Source: Austropuccinia psidii
Lineage: Eukaryota; Basidiomycota; Pucciniomycetes; Pucciniales; Sphaerophragmiaceae
Assembly (NCBI GenBank): GCA_023105745.1
Contig: JALGQZ010000003.1
Span: 79,768,696-79,832,695 of the forward strand
Direction of reading: 5' to 3'
DNA: 64,000 nt
Notes under the pieces: model-generated
The model's database searches: none
Seen by the model: the letters and a program-made list of their open reading frames with translations, nothing else
Told to the model about the DNA's origin: nothing
Made by a program: the position numbers and the translations under genes
Shown: piece after piece, positions 30,610-41,916 of the stretch
Layout of the letters: each line of letters opens with the position of its first letter
Position numbering within the stretch: the stretch's first letter is position 1

Positions 30610-32689
30610 CACCAGGGCAATTTTCATGTGACTGGTTAGCCAGTAATTTAATGTGTCCTGTCTGTGACTTGAAAATATCTCTTAATGTGAAATTAATATA
30701 ACCAAGATATAATTATACGATGACCTAAGAAAAGCCCAAATATTACCTGCATGAACTTCAGTATTAGACTTTTCTTTCACAGCTGGATTAACTAAATATA
30801 TGATTAAAAGAACCTTTCATAATTTAACAATAATCTTTGAAAAGAAAATTACATAGAGCAGAAGTGGGTTATTTCAGTATTTTGAGCAGCATCCTTTTCT
30901 CCTCAAGCACCTATTATTCAGAGTTTACCCCCCTTTAAAATGTTTGAGATATCAATAAATATTGTATAATTTGTGTTTATAGAGTCAAAAAGAAAGAAAT
31001 TTTCACTTTCCCTTTGAATATTCATATTCATTTTAATGAGCTATTTTATCACTTAATGGTATTCCAAATTAGGCTATGACCTCAGTAATTCTCTGTGAGT
31101 TATGTGATATGGGAAGAATATCTTTCAATTAAGGGAGGAAAAAAATGGGAATTTGATCAATTAACAATTAATATCTATTGTTTAAGAGCACAATTTATTG
31201 CAGAAAAAAAGGTCATCATGTCTTGATATGAGCCCTAAATGTTCCATTGAGAGCACAGAATAAAAATTGATAAATATCCAAAAACAGAAATTATGAAATG
31301 ATTTTAGCAACTAATATCAAGAAGGCTCAGCCATACCCATATATTCTAAATTCAAACATTTTCATCATTTGAGCTTGTTATACACTTCCCTCTGAAACAG
31401 AACACACCACCAACAATTTCTGAAAGAAGCTCTGTGGACAAGAATTAATAGTTTTCTGACAGATAAGCAATGGAAATCCTTGGAGGTTTTAAAGAGTATT
31501 TGATAAGATACACTTTTCACATGCAGAAATCATCATAATTATAAAAAATATGCTTAAGTTTCATCTTTGAGGTGAAGAAAAGCTTCTTCATTGTATTGAA
31601 ATTTCCAAAAATTCAGAACATATGTTTGGTAAAAGCATTTTTTCTACATTAGTATTTTCAATATACAAACACTTGTGTCCACAGTAATATGTTTTGGTGT
31701 ATTCTGTTTTTATGAAACTGTTTTTGGTTTTTGGTTCAAGTTTTACATAATCTACCTCAAAATTCAATTATTTTTGAATAATATCAGAAATTTAGTAGTA
31801 ATCCAAAGATGTTCAACCAAAAAATGTAAATTTAAGCTTAAAGATGAGAAATTTCGGAATTTTCTTTTACCAAAAATTAATCTTCACAAGTATTTTGGCT
31901 ACTCCATAAATATAACATTACTTTCATTCTTTGTCAAAATTTATATTATATATGAAGTATGCCACTAGAACTTAAAGTTTTGCATTCTAATTACTGGGAA
32001 AAAATGAAATAATTAAGTTTATTCCCTCGTATAAGGTTTATATTGAACCCCACTCTTTTCAAAAGGAATATGTGAGCTACAAGTTTTCTTTAGGCAGGAA
32101 AAAGTGAAAGGTTACTAAGATGCTATAGAGTGGTGTGCACATGAATTATATTCTCTGCTTGAAAGTACATCTTTAATTATAATTTCTGTTTCCCCACTCA
32201 CTAAACACTATTACTAATGATAAATTTCAGACCATTAACCATTACAAAATTGGAAAATGTGAGTTTTCTTGCATAGTTAATATTACAAAAAATATCAAAT
32301 GACAGCTGAGGTTCTCCATCAGTTTCTTTCTTTTCCTCTAATGATGAACCTCCCTCCAAAGATGATTAAAATTATTTAACAATTATGCTCAAATACATGG
32401 AATCACTCAGCTTGTTTCCATTGGCTTGCAGGGATAGATAATCAAAACAATATCTTCCTATACTAAAAGGTTTGGGGGTTGGTTTATATCACCTGGTGCA
32501 GACAGCCCCCACAAGGTAGCTCTAAAATCCAGAGGTAATTCATATATGTTATTGTAAACAACCCCCCACAACCAGCTTCAAATGGCTGGTGGTGGTTTGA
32601 TAACACTAGTGTAAAAGGCCTTATGACACCATCTCCAAGACTGTGGATTTGGTTACAAAAAGGTTGTGTGAAAAAAACCCTAAAACCAA

Positions 32690-33165
32690 ATAGAAATTGG
32701 AGGGGTGCTGTTTCCAACAACCCCCCAAAGCCAGACGTAAAAGGCCATGAGGTTGTTTGCATCAGCTAGCTCAAACAGCCCCCTCAAAACAATGGCAAAC
32801 GTACGGGGTTGCTTGCATTAGCTAGTGAAAACAACCCCCCAAAACTGGCTGCAAAAAGGTGGGGGATTGTTTGCATCAGCTTCTGCAAACAGCCCCCCGA
32901 AACAAGTAGTAAAAGTCCTGGGGGTTGTTCGCATCAGCTAGCGCGAACAACCCCCCGAAACAAGCAGTAAAAGGCCGGGGGGCTGTTCACATCAGCTAGC
33001 GCGAACAATCCCCCGAAACAAGCAGTAAAAGGCCGGGGGGTTGTTCGCATCAGCTAGCGCGAACAACCCCCCGAAACAAGCAGTAAAAGGCCAGGGGGTT
33101 GTTCGCATTAGCTAGCGCGAACAACCCCCCAAAACCGGCTGTAAAACACCAGGGGGTTGTGAACA
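32690..33165. repeat. GC-rich satellite of about 60 bases, each unit a hairpin
   Basis: About eight units of GTAAAAGGCC, GGGGGGTTGTTCGC, ATCAGCTAGC, GCGAACAACCCCCC, GAAACAAGCA. The 14-base arms are perfectly complementary around a 10-base loop in the best units. Units at 32890-33130 are nearly identical and those to the left (back to about 32465) are increasingly diverged. The surroundings are very AT-rich. Confidence 0.9.
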
Positions 33166-33180
33166 CCATCATCTGCAGTG

Positions 33181-33390
33181 TTAGGATATTGCAGGTGGGC
33201 CCTGGCAGCACCAGTCAAGCAAAACACTTTGGCATATTGGGTAGTTTCTCTCTACAATAGGAGAGCCCCCCATGAATCTTAGCAAGGAGTGCCTCATTGC
33301 CTGCCACATGGGTGATTTGAACCCGTGGCAAAGTGCGAAAGTAGTGCAGATGCAAGGCTTACCGGCTAAGAGAGGAACAATTGGATGTTG
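33181..33390 (-). other. tRNA-like, possibly SINE-derived segment
   Basis: On the minus strand TTAGCCGGTAAGCC resembles a polymerase III A box and GGGTTCAAATCACCC a B box with a T-arm-like fold. They are about 45 bases apart. The segment starts near 33390 and a tail of about 120 bases follows. It does not fold as a full tRNA by eye, so I do not call a tRNA gene. Confidence 0.35.
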
Positions 33391-33411
33391 CAAGTTCATC
33401 CACAATTTTGT

Positions 33412-33640
33412 ATTAGTTTTTTTCAAATAAACTATTTTTGTACTAGTTTTTTTCAAAAAAACTATTTTTGTACTAGTTTTTTTCAAATAAACTATTTTTG
33501 TACTAGTTTTTTTGAAATAAACTATTTTTGTACTAGTTTTTTTCAAAAAACTATTTTTGCACCAGTTTTTCTTCAAAAAAATATTTCTGTACTAGTTTTT
33601 AGCAAAAAATCTTTTTTGCACTTGTATTCTTGAAAAAACC
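33412..33640. repeat. Tandem repeat of about 30 bases
   Basis: The unit is ACTAGTTTTTTTCAAA then TAAACTATTTTTGT. About seven units, the last ones degenerate. Fainter copies of TTTTTTCAAAAAAACT continue to about 34200. Confidence 0.9.
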
Positions 33641-35339
33641 ATTGTATTATTTTTTTAGAAATGCTGCTCTTTTGATTAGTTTTTCCAATTGATTGTTTGT
33701 TTACTAGTATTTTCAAAAAAGTGTTTTTTTACTACCTTATACTATTCTTCCAAGGGTCTTTTAAAAAAACTATTTTCATATAGTTTTGCAAAAAAAGAGT
33801 TTAACTAATTTTTTTATAAACAACTTTTTTGAAAGAAGGTAGTTTTGTGGAAAAAGAAATTTTTTTTCAATGTTACCCTTTTCTTTGTCAAAGAAACCAG
33901 CTAAATTTCCAACATAAAAGCACTTTTTGGTAATTTTAGAAGAAAAATTGATTTTTCTAGGAAAGCTTTCCCAAGTAGCTTGTTATTTTGAAAATACTGT
34001 TTTTTCCTCAAAAATATAGATTTCTTCAAAAAGAAACTTTTTTCAAAAAACTAAGAATTCCAAAAGAACTATTTTTTCAACAACAAAATATCTTTCTGTT
34101 GAAAGTTGTTATTTCTTTTTGAATAGAACTACATTTTTCAGAAAATATATTCTTTTTTTCAAAAAAAACTGTGACCTCACAAAAGACTTTTTCAAAGAGT
34201 ATTTTTTTGCAAAAGACCTACTTTCTCTCAAAACCTGTAATTTTATTCAAACTGAATCATTTGATTTAAAACTCCAACTTTGAAACAAGAAAGCTTTTTT
34301 TTGCAAAAAACCCCATGGAATTCAACTTAAGAAAACAAGATTTTTCTACTAAGTAAAGTGTTCTTTCAGAAAACTCTGATTTTTGTAGAAAAGAAAAAAT
34401 ATCTTTTTTATCAAAAATACTTTTGAAAAATGATTCTCATCATTACCCAAAAGACCTTTCTTATCCAAAAATTAACTTCAGAAACCAAAATTTGAAAATT
34501 ATGAAGGGATTATTAAACGATAAGATTTGTAGTTCTCACAGAAAAACTAACTTTTAATTTCTTTGGATCACACTTAAATGAAAAATACTATTTATCAATC
34601 TTTCATAAAGAAATTAATTCATATGCATGAAGAACATTATATTTTGGATTAGAAAATTCCTAATTTATAACTTCTTTTATTTATACAATTCACCAAAAAT
34701 CAGAAGAGTATTAAATTTATAGCATCTTTTTAATTATTTCTTGCTTCAAGCTATTTGTGAAATTCAAAATTATGTTATTCTCCTCCATTCCTTGAGAATA
34801 TCACTTAATTCACTTTCAGTGATCTTAATAAGTACTCTTCTCTTCTATAGATTCAATTTGGTTCTCTTAAGAGGTTGGGAATTTCTTTTTTTTCAGTTTC
34901 CTGGAAAAAATATCAATACTAAATTCAGTATATTTTAAGAAGACAAATGGAATTAACATTTATTATCTAATGAATGATTTCTTCATTTATGTCAGATACT
35001 CTTGTAAAGTATTCTCATTGAAAATCCCTGAACATTCTGTAAATTAAATGAAGTGAAAGCCTACTTATGGGAAGTCTAAAACTCTAGAATAAAGGTGAGT
35101 AAAATTTGGATTTTTGGCGATGTTTAATGTTGGATTCTTTTATTATTATAATCAAGTCCTTCTCTTGAGAGAAATTAAAACACTTTATTTTCACCTAATA
35201 AGAATAAAAGAGGAATACTCAAGTGATATAAGGGTAAAAATAAAGGCACATATTAAGAACAAACAAAGTATGCTAAAGCTCTCTCCTGGTAATAATGTGT
35301 GACTGGCCAGCAGGTTACACCAAAAATGCCCTGGTGACA

Positions 35340-35517
35340 AGATTGATTAATGACCTGTCCACAACTGTCATGACACATCTGTGCTTGGTCCTGTAATAAA
35401 TTATACCATCCAGTAGTTGAAATCTTCCTTCATCATAAGTTTTTTCCATACTTCATCCAAGGCATGTATTAGAGAGTTTTCTTTACAGTCTTTGTTAAGT
35501 AATTGGCATAAGATGCT
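35340..35517 (-). pseudogene. pol: RNase H-integrase linker of element B, stranded between two insertions
   Basis: A short piece of Pol coding sequence left between the DNA transposon and the solo LTR. On the minus strand it encodes CQLLNKDCKENSLIHALDEV and then DEGRFQLLDGIIYYRTKH, matching the same region of element C ([35 protein letters not shown]). A short indel lies near KKL. It shows that both insertions hit one continuous gene. Confidence 0.8.
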
Positions 35518-37019
35518 TGTCAGCCTGTGACTCAAAACAGAGCACTAGCATGACATCCAACATACCATAAATAATGGTATGACAAGTATTGAACAAACAT
35601 AGTCAATACAGGTAATAATTAAGAGAAAACAATCCTCTTACATTAAACACCAACCTTATCCAAACAGAATAAGGAAACCTAGAGGAGAATAAACAAGTCA
35701 AAACCCTTATTTTCACCTCTCATCTAACTTATGCATATTTAAGTTATCCTATACCAAAATGGTATTTTTCTTAAAGCTCACATAGAGAGCTACAAAATGA
35801 TTATATCCATTCTGTTTTAACACCACTACAACTGGAGATACCATATAACCTCATTTTTAAAACCAAGTCCCCCTGAAAGTCAAAGAGGGCTTGTACAAAA
35901 CTGTACAAAAGTATAACCAAATTAAAGATCTCAACAAGAGCTTTAATTTGAGACACCTTAGACCTCTGTATCTCTTAAATTGACTGAGGGATCTTGGTTC
36001 AAAGGTTTAATAGCCAAAATACAGATATTCTGAAAATAAGAAAATAAACAAACCCCTGTATCTTTGGCATACACTCATACAACTGTACAGTGTAATATAC
36101 CAAACTGTAGAGCTAATCAAGCCCTACAAAACTGTATCATCAGAATACAGATATCTTCCAAATTGAAGAAGATATCTAGCATGGAAGTTTTTGAAGCCTC
36201 ATACTGATGTACAAAATTACATCCAAAAACTTAAAACCCTTATAACTTTTGCCATTTGCAAGAAGGGTAAACATGAAGCATACCAAATTGAAGAGCTCAT
36301 TAATCCCTTCAATTCTGTGCTCTTGGTTTCTTGATATCTCAAAAAATGACTGAGATATCTTGGTTGGAAGTATTTTGACCAATACTGGTCTGTACCAAAC
36401 CTGTACCAACCAGTACAGTCTTGATACTTAAAATAATGGTTATTTAGAGCTTAAACCCGCCCAGAATGACTAATATTGATCATACAGACACCAGAATAAC
36501 GTCATCCAAGTGCTGACGTGGCAGGTGAAAAGTTTTTTCACCCTGTATTGATCCAGAATGATCATTTGTGGTTCCAAAACCACAATTCTGTCTATATTGA
36601 TGTCGGAATTGAGGATCCAGAACCACAGACTGGCCACTGGAGTGAAAATTTTCACTCCTCTGACGTGTGAAGAGTTAATAACTCTTGACAGTCTTGAAAG
36701 ATATAAAAAGAAGGGTTTTTCCCTTGAAAACCCCTTATCTTATCTTACTTTACCAATATTCTTACGTGACAAGACTTTTATTCATCAGTAGTGTCCTTAG
36801 AATAATTAAAGATATAATTAGAGCTTAATTATTGTAGTGTTTCTTTACAGTCAAAGATATTAGAGCATTGCAACCCAGGTCCTCAATAGACTCATCACCA
36901 CTGTTACCACATAGAAGTAGGACCTGAAGATTTCCTTTTTATTTATATTTGACGTGTCACAGTCATAGTACTAGCCTGTATTTACTATTTTTAAGCTACT
37001 ACATAGACTCACTCTGACA
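35518..37019 (+). repeat. Solo LTR 1 (TGTCAG family), target duplication ATGCT
   Basis: 1502 bases from TGTCAGCCTGTGACTC to GACTCACTCTGACA. ATGCT is on both sides (35513-35517 and 37020-37024). It lies in the RNase H-integrase linker of element B. The family also appears at 54102-55540. Orientation is set by the TATA box and by the matching copy. No internal retroelement sequence remains. Confidence 0.92.
36702..36709 (+). promoter_or_regulatory. TATA box in solo LTR 1
   Basis: TATAAAAA, about 315 bases before the LTR end. The second family member has GATAAAAGG at the matching place near 55198. Confidence 0.5.
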
Positions 37020-37024
37020 ATGCT

Positions 37025-39240
37025 ACAATTTGTATCTTGAGTGTAACTGTGTCTTACTTCTTCAGAGAAGGTGGTGTTCAAGTCTGTAACACTTATTCTT
37101 TCTATTGGAATCTGTGGTGAAGCTTCTTCTGGAACATAAGCAGGATTATCAATATTATTTGGTAATGACCATCTGCTTAGTCCATCTGCATTCTTATGAA
37201 TTTTCCCATCCTTATGAACAATAGTCATATTGCCTCTGTGTTTTTGTATGGCTATTTTCCATCTGAGCATATGTCTGTTTGGTGTTTTCATGTTTAAAAG
37301 TGATTTGACAGCTGTACAATCTGTTATCACCTCAAAAACACATCCTTCTAAGAAGTAGTTCAATTTTTCTAAGGACCAGACAAGGCATAGACATTCCATT
37401 TCACTTGCTCCATATCTGGCTTCAGTCAGTTTGATTTTCCTGGCTATGAAACAGATGGGTCCTTCTACAGGTTTATCATTTATGATCTGAACTTGGTGAA
37501 GTGCAGCTCCTAGCCCACCCCATGATGCATCAATATACAATTTAAAAGGAAATTTAAAGTCTGGAATCAGTAAGAGTGGAGCAGTGGTCAAGGCTTCTCT
37601 CAGAGACTCAAAAGCTTTGACTCTGTCAACAGTCACTTCAAATACTGTGTCTTTTTCGCACAATTTATAAAGTGGTCTTGCTATGGATGCAAAATCTTTA
37701 ATGTGTTGCCTGTAATATCCTGAAAAACCTAAAAATGACTGAATTTCCTTTTTGTTCTGAGGCATGGATTTTGGAAATACTTCTGCAGCTTTGTTTTTGT
37801 CAATTCCAAGGGACAAACCACATACAACATGCTCTAGTGCTTTAAGTTCTTTAAATCCAAAATGGAATTTCTTCAAGGATATTTTCATGCATACTGATTG
37901 AATTTTTGTCAAAACTCTGGACAATCTGTACATGTGCTCTTCCCAAGTCTTGGAACAGACAATAATGTCATCAATGTAAATGATCAACCATCCCTCTGAA
38001 AGTTCTTCAGGGAAGATTTCATTCATCATTCTTTGGAAGTGTGAGGGTGCATTTTTTATACCAAAGGGCATTCTTCAATATTCATACACTCCACAATGAG
38101 AAATAATTCTCAAATATTTCCTTGCTCTTGGTGTCACCACATTTTCATGCAATATTTTAAGGGAATCCATAGTGGTCATATACACTGCTTGATATATTTT
38201 GGTGAGGGCAATTTGGATTTTTGGTATTGGGTATCTGTCTGTAACAGTATAAGTGTTCAGAGCTCTAAAGTCTCCAACCATTCTATATTTTCCATTATTC
38301 CATGCCACTATGACTGGTGTATTTATCTCTACTTCTTCAGTATGGCCAACCTTTCTTATTACACCAAGGTCTAGAAGTTCTTTGAAATGAGATTCCAGAG
38401 CTTGTCTTGACTTGAGACTTGCTGAGTATGCAGGTCTTCTGAAGAGTGGGGGATAAGGTCTTTCAATATTAGGAATTATATCAACTTCATGACCAATAAT
38501 TGCTCCTAGAGGTTCTTTGTCTGAAGCAAATTCTCCTTTGTGGTTATACAAAAGGGAAGAAAGTTCATTTTCTTATTTATTGGTCAGATGAAGGCTTATT
38601 TCAGCCTCCTTCAACTTTTCAGACTTGAATTTCTCTAACTCTAAGCTGACTGGTGATACTTTCCTCACTGTAATTTGTCTTTTAAATGGTAAAAAGGCAA
38701 ATTTTTGGCGCTTATTGTCTCCAATAGTAAAGTATCTGTCTTTGTTGTTATGTAAATCTATTCCATACATGATTAAATGGTCATTTCCCAATATAAAAGG
38801 GGTACTAGAGCAGTTTCCCATAACAACCAATTCAAGTGTGATTCTTGAATTGCCATTAATATGTGGGAATATGACATTGTCCTCAAAAATTCCTAATGCT
38901 TTCATAGGATTACTTGCACTATTGAATTTTATACCATCAATTGGTAACAATTTGTCTTCAAAATTTGGTACACAAGTCTTAAGAAAGGATTTTCCAACAC
39001 CAGAGCAGAAGGCTCCTGGGTCAAGCAACAGCTTGGTGGGCTTGTTGTTAATCACCACTTCTGTTATACAGGAGTTACCAGCTGTATAACCTTTCCCTCT
39101 GTTTGGTTTGGTTTTCATAAGTTGTGCATCTTGAACTTTTGATAAATCAGGTTGACCATTGCTCAATTGTGGCAAGTGGGAATAAGATTCCATCATGTCA
39201 AAAGTGGCATTGATATTTTCTATATCTTTTAAAGATTCAG
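37025..39240 (-). pseudogene. pol: Protease, reverse transcriptase and RNase H of element B
   Basis: One frame with several stops, continuous with gag upstream. The protease has LLLDPGAFCS near 39020, so the usual Asp-Thr/Ser-Gly reads Asp-Pro-Gly. Element C has DTGAFCT at the same place. The reverse transcriptase begins with ASDKEPLGAIIGHEVD and [14 protein letters not shown], has a TGA at 38072-38074 just before [12 protein letters not shown], and keeps YIDDIIV. RNase H keeps LYIDAS and [12 protein letters not shown]. The frame is cut by the solo LTR after [10 protein letters not shown]. It is closely related to element C Pol, but too damaged to work. Confidence 0.9.
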
Positions 39241-39299
39241 AAAATATGGATTACTTATCATCTGAATTGTCTTCAATTATGTCATCTTTTTCAACATCA

Positions 39300-41441
39300 G
39301 GTTCCTTTTAAATATCAATTTCATTGATTTCCCCCCTTTTTGGACATGTATTGGCCAAATGGGTGGTGCTTTGGCAAATATGGCACTTTCTGACTGTATA
39401 TGCAGATTTATACTTAACATTATTAGAATTTTCCTTGGGGTTTTTGTCCACAGAATCTTTCCAAGGTGTATGAAACCTTGTTTTGAGATTCACCCTACTA
39501 GAACCAATTTTGGTTCTGGTGGTTACTTCTTCTGATATATTGATAATATCCTCTGCTGAAGATTGTTCAGTAGTCCTGTTTTGACAGCATGCTCTAAGTC
39601 ACCTCCACATTGTCTTGGCATTTTTCTATGGATCAGAAATTCTGACATGTCAGGATATAATGCTGTTAATCTGTCGTTTTGTTGGCAAAACCATGGTAAA
39701 GCTTTTTCTTTATCGCCATTAAATTTGTCAGATTAAAAGGCTGTCTCCACTTTCAACCTCCAAGCATCATTTGGCCCATTTGTTGATAATTTGGGTTTTC
39801 CACCAAGTCCAACTTTGGTGTCCATGTGCTTATCTCAATTTGATATAACATCTGTGAGCTGATATGGCAAACAAGGTGTTAAATCTTGCTGTTACCAATC
39901 TGTCTGGTAATTCAAAATCTTCTTTAATCATGTCAATTCCTATGATGAATTCCATATGGTAAAAATCCCCTTCACCACTGAAGTGAGGCCATTCCTTAAG
40001 TTTTGGAACTTCTTTCAAGAGTGCTTGGTCCATTGTTGGTTCCAGGGTATGAAAAGAAGTAGAAAACTCATTTTTTAATTGAGAATTTTCAATATCCAAT
40101 ACTTGTGGATTGGGAATCCCTGTACCCTTATTTTGATTCAGAGGTGTAGACATCCATGGTAAGGTGTTTAGTAGCTGTTTAATATCATTCATTTTACTAT
40201 TGTTACACATTTGTGAATTTCTTAATTCATGTTGTAAGCTTTGTATAGAGGCTATTACATTCTTTTTATGAGCATCCTCTTTATATGTCAGCTCATTACA
40301 TAGTTCTGTTTGTTTAGTATTATGAGATATAACCTCATTTAACTTTATTGTTAATTTTGATATTTCCTCTTTTGAGGTATCAAACCACTTTTTCAAGACA
40401 ATTATATGTGTCTTTACTTCAGTAAATGATTTTAAAATATCATCAAGAGCTTTCTTATTATCCTCTTTGATAGTATTTATGGCTTGTTTTATTCTTGTTT
40501 CAATCAGGTCATCAATATTGAATTTGAAATATTTGTCTGTCAATTCTTTAATAATGCCAGATTGTTCATTTCTCTTATTGCCAAAAGAATTATCATTATT
40601 AGAAGTTTTAATTGTTCTTAAAAATTTCTCAAAACATTTAAGTGTTTCATTGATTTGTCTCAGACTCCAGTTATGTGTTTTACAATTGTCACAAATTGAT
40701 GTATTTTTATCAGAAAGATGACTTTTTACGTCAGTTATAGCTGCATACAGCTCTGGAATAGAATAAAAAAAATCAGAAATCCTTTCTGATATTTTAATCT
40801 GGCCTTCTTTTTCTTTTGTAATTCCATCATTGTTCTGGCTATCTGAAACACATTTTCCATGGCATCCTGTTGAATGTTTCGAATCCTGTAGCCCTGGCTG
40901 TAAGTTTGGTGGCTGGTGCCTTTCCTTTGCCATTTTTTGGAGCTTGTGGCTGCTTTTTCATGTTGGAATTGCTGCTTCTGGCCACTGGGGCTGTTTTTGG
41001 CACTTGCTTGGGTAGTGGAGGGTTGTTTTTCCTCCATTCTAGTGTCAAGAGCATCATGTTTTTCTTCTCCATCAATGGATGCCATCCATTGAGCAATTTG
41101 CAAGTATTGGGATGGCCCAGGAATTTTCTCATAGTCAGATAAGAATTCATGCAGTTTTCCCACAGATCTGCAAGGATCTGGTACTCCTTGTACTGCAGGG
41201 CATTGTTGTAAGCTTTGTGGCTGGCTTTGTATATGTCCACTGAGGCTTCTTGTGATGGTGTCAGCTCTTTGTGAAAGTAAAATGGTATTATCACCATCAG
41301 AATGACCTATTTTAGCTGTTTGGAAGTCATCAACTGACCCTTTTCCTTCTGTACCTGGTTGGCTTCTGCCAGAATCATGTCTATTCCCCTCCCGGGACCT
41401 GCTTGAGGGGTTTTAGCTGGCTCCAACCTAGTTGAAGGCAT
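39300..41441 (-). pseudogene. gag: Gag part of the element B Gag-Pol frame
   Basis: Starts at ATG 41441 (MPSTR). A one-base shift near 41410 leads into an open Ser/Gln-rich frame. A second shift near 40910-40930 leads into 39830-40933, which has long helical, coiled-coil-like sequence (KELTDKYFKFNIDDLIETR, KLTIKLNEVISHNTKQTEL). The capsid-like end follows, WPHFSGEGDFYHMEFI. Stops lie in 39494-39829. The zinc knuckle CHICQSTTHLANTC (C-x2-C-x4-H-x4-C) is at 39308-39493. The frame then continues into the protease, so Gag and Pol share one frame in this family, unlike elements A and D. Confidence 0.85.
40735..41297 (-). pseudogene. Overlapping +1-frame protein within gag of element B
   Basis: A second open frame over the Gag leader. 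Its upstream part (41297-40930) encodes ASVDIYKASHKAYNNALQY, ILADLWENCMNSYLTMRKFL and CKLLNGWHPL, then a Lys/Pro/Gln-rich stretch ending GKGKAPAT. The downstream part, after the indel near 40910-40930, encodes YSQGYRIRNIQQDAMENV and FQIARTMMELQ. Both parts match the nested frame of element C (NSYLHIKSFL, LLGGWSPL, YPQGYRI, VFNMARTLMEF). The one indel breaks both overlapping frames at the same place. Function unknown. Confidence 0.6.
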
Positions 41442-41916
41442 ATTTTATGATTTAAAAAGGCTTAAAATAGTATTTTTACGTCAAAAAGGTACTATTGGCC
41501 AAATTCTTAGATTTCTGAAGGGTATTACTTATATCCAAGTTAATTAATTCAGAAGATATTGGTTCAGGTGGGTTATTTTGAGTCACAATAACAGTACTAT
41601 TATGGTCTGAATTAACAGTACTGGCAGGCATAATTCTGGGGACTGTTGAGGTTGTTTCAATTTTTTCTTGTCTTACCACACTGTCAGACACTAAAATTAA
41701 TGAAAAAGCCAATTAATTAAGTAGAAAGAAGGTTATTTCAAACAAAGAAATAAAAATATAAGCCTCACTTATAATATGAAAAAATTATTTTTTATGGGTT
41801 TTTTGAATTATAAGTATTTTTTATATGTTTTTTAAATGTTTCAATATAAGAAAAAAGTTTTTAAAAAAAGGAAAAAATATATGTCACAGGTAAAATATCA
41901 GGGCTGGGACTCCAAA
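41442..41916 (-). other. Leader of element B
   Basis: Contains the primer site and a 78-codon open frame (41476-41712) of unknown meaning beginning in LILVSDSVVRQEK. On the minus strand TTAATTTTAG precedes TGTCTGACAG. A similar TTTCTAG precedes TGTCT in the element C leader. Either could be an intron acceptor. Confidence 0.4.
41897..41914 (-). other. Putative primer binding site of element B
   Basis: On the minus strand TGGAGTCCCAGCCCTGAT begins two bases after the LTR end. It shares the first-stem complement GTCCCAG with the LARD-like element's site. Confidence 0.6.

Larger units (their letters stand above)
30610..35336. mobile_element. 4.7 kb TIR DNA transposon without a transposase, in element B pol
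   Basis: The ends are CACCAGGGCA and TGCCCTGGTG. Inner sequence stays similar for about 35 bases (left TGTGACTGGTTAGCCAGT, right arm read inward TGTAACCTGCTGGCCAGT). ACA flanks it on both sides, and removing the insert plus one ACA rejoins the B reading frame (N-L-V-L-K-E-C). Three-base duplications and CAC ends suggest a CACTA-like element, though CACCA is not the standard end. No transposase is visible: 30690-32450 and 33640-35280 are AT-rich with no gene. It holds a palindromic satellite, a tRNA-like segment and a 30-base tandem repeat. It is probably a non-autonomous copy. Confidence 0.78.

Noticed and set aside
31675..31968. A 97-codon plus-strand frame in the DNA transposon as a transposase piece
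   Set aside because: AT-driven composition (Phe, Ile, Tyr, Lys) without any transposase motif.
33300..33390. A tRNA gene
   Set aside because: A and B boxes are present, but I could not build acceptor and anticodon stems by eye.
33181..33633. Frames with repeated KKTSTKIVY or FCTSFFQINY
   Set aside because: They come from the 30-base tandem repeat. No start context or conserved protein.
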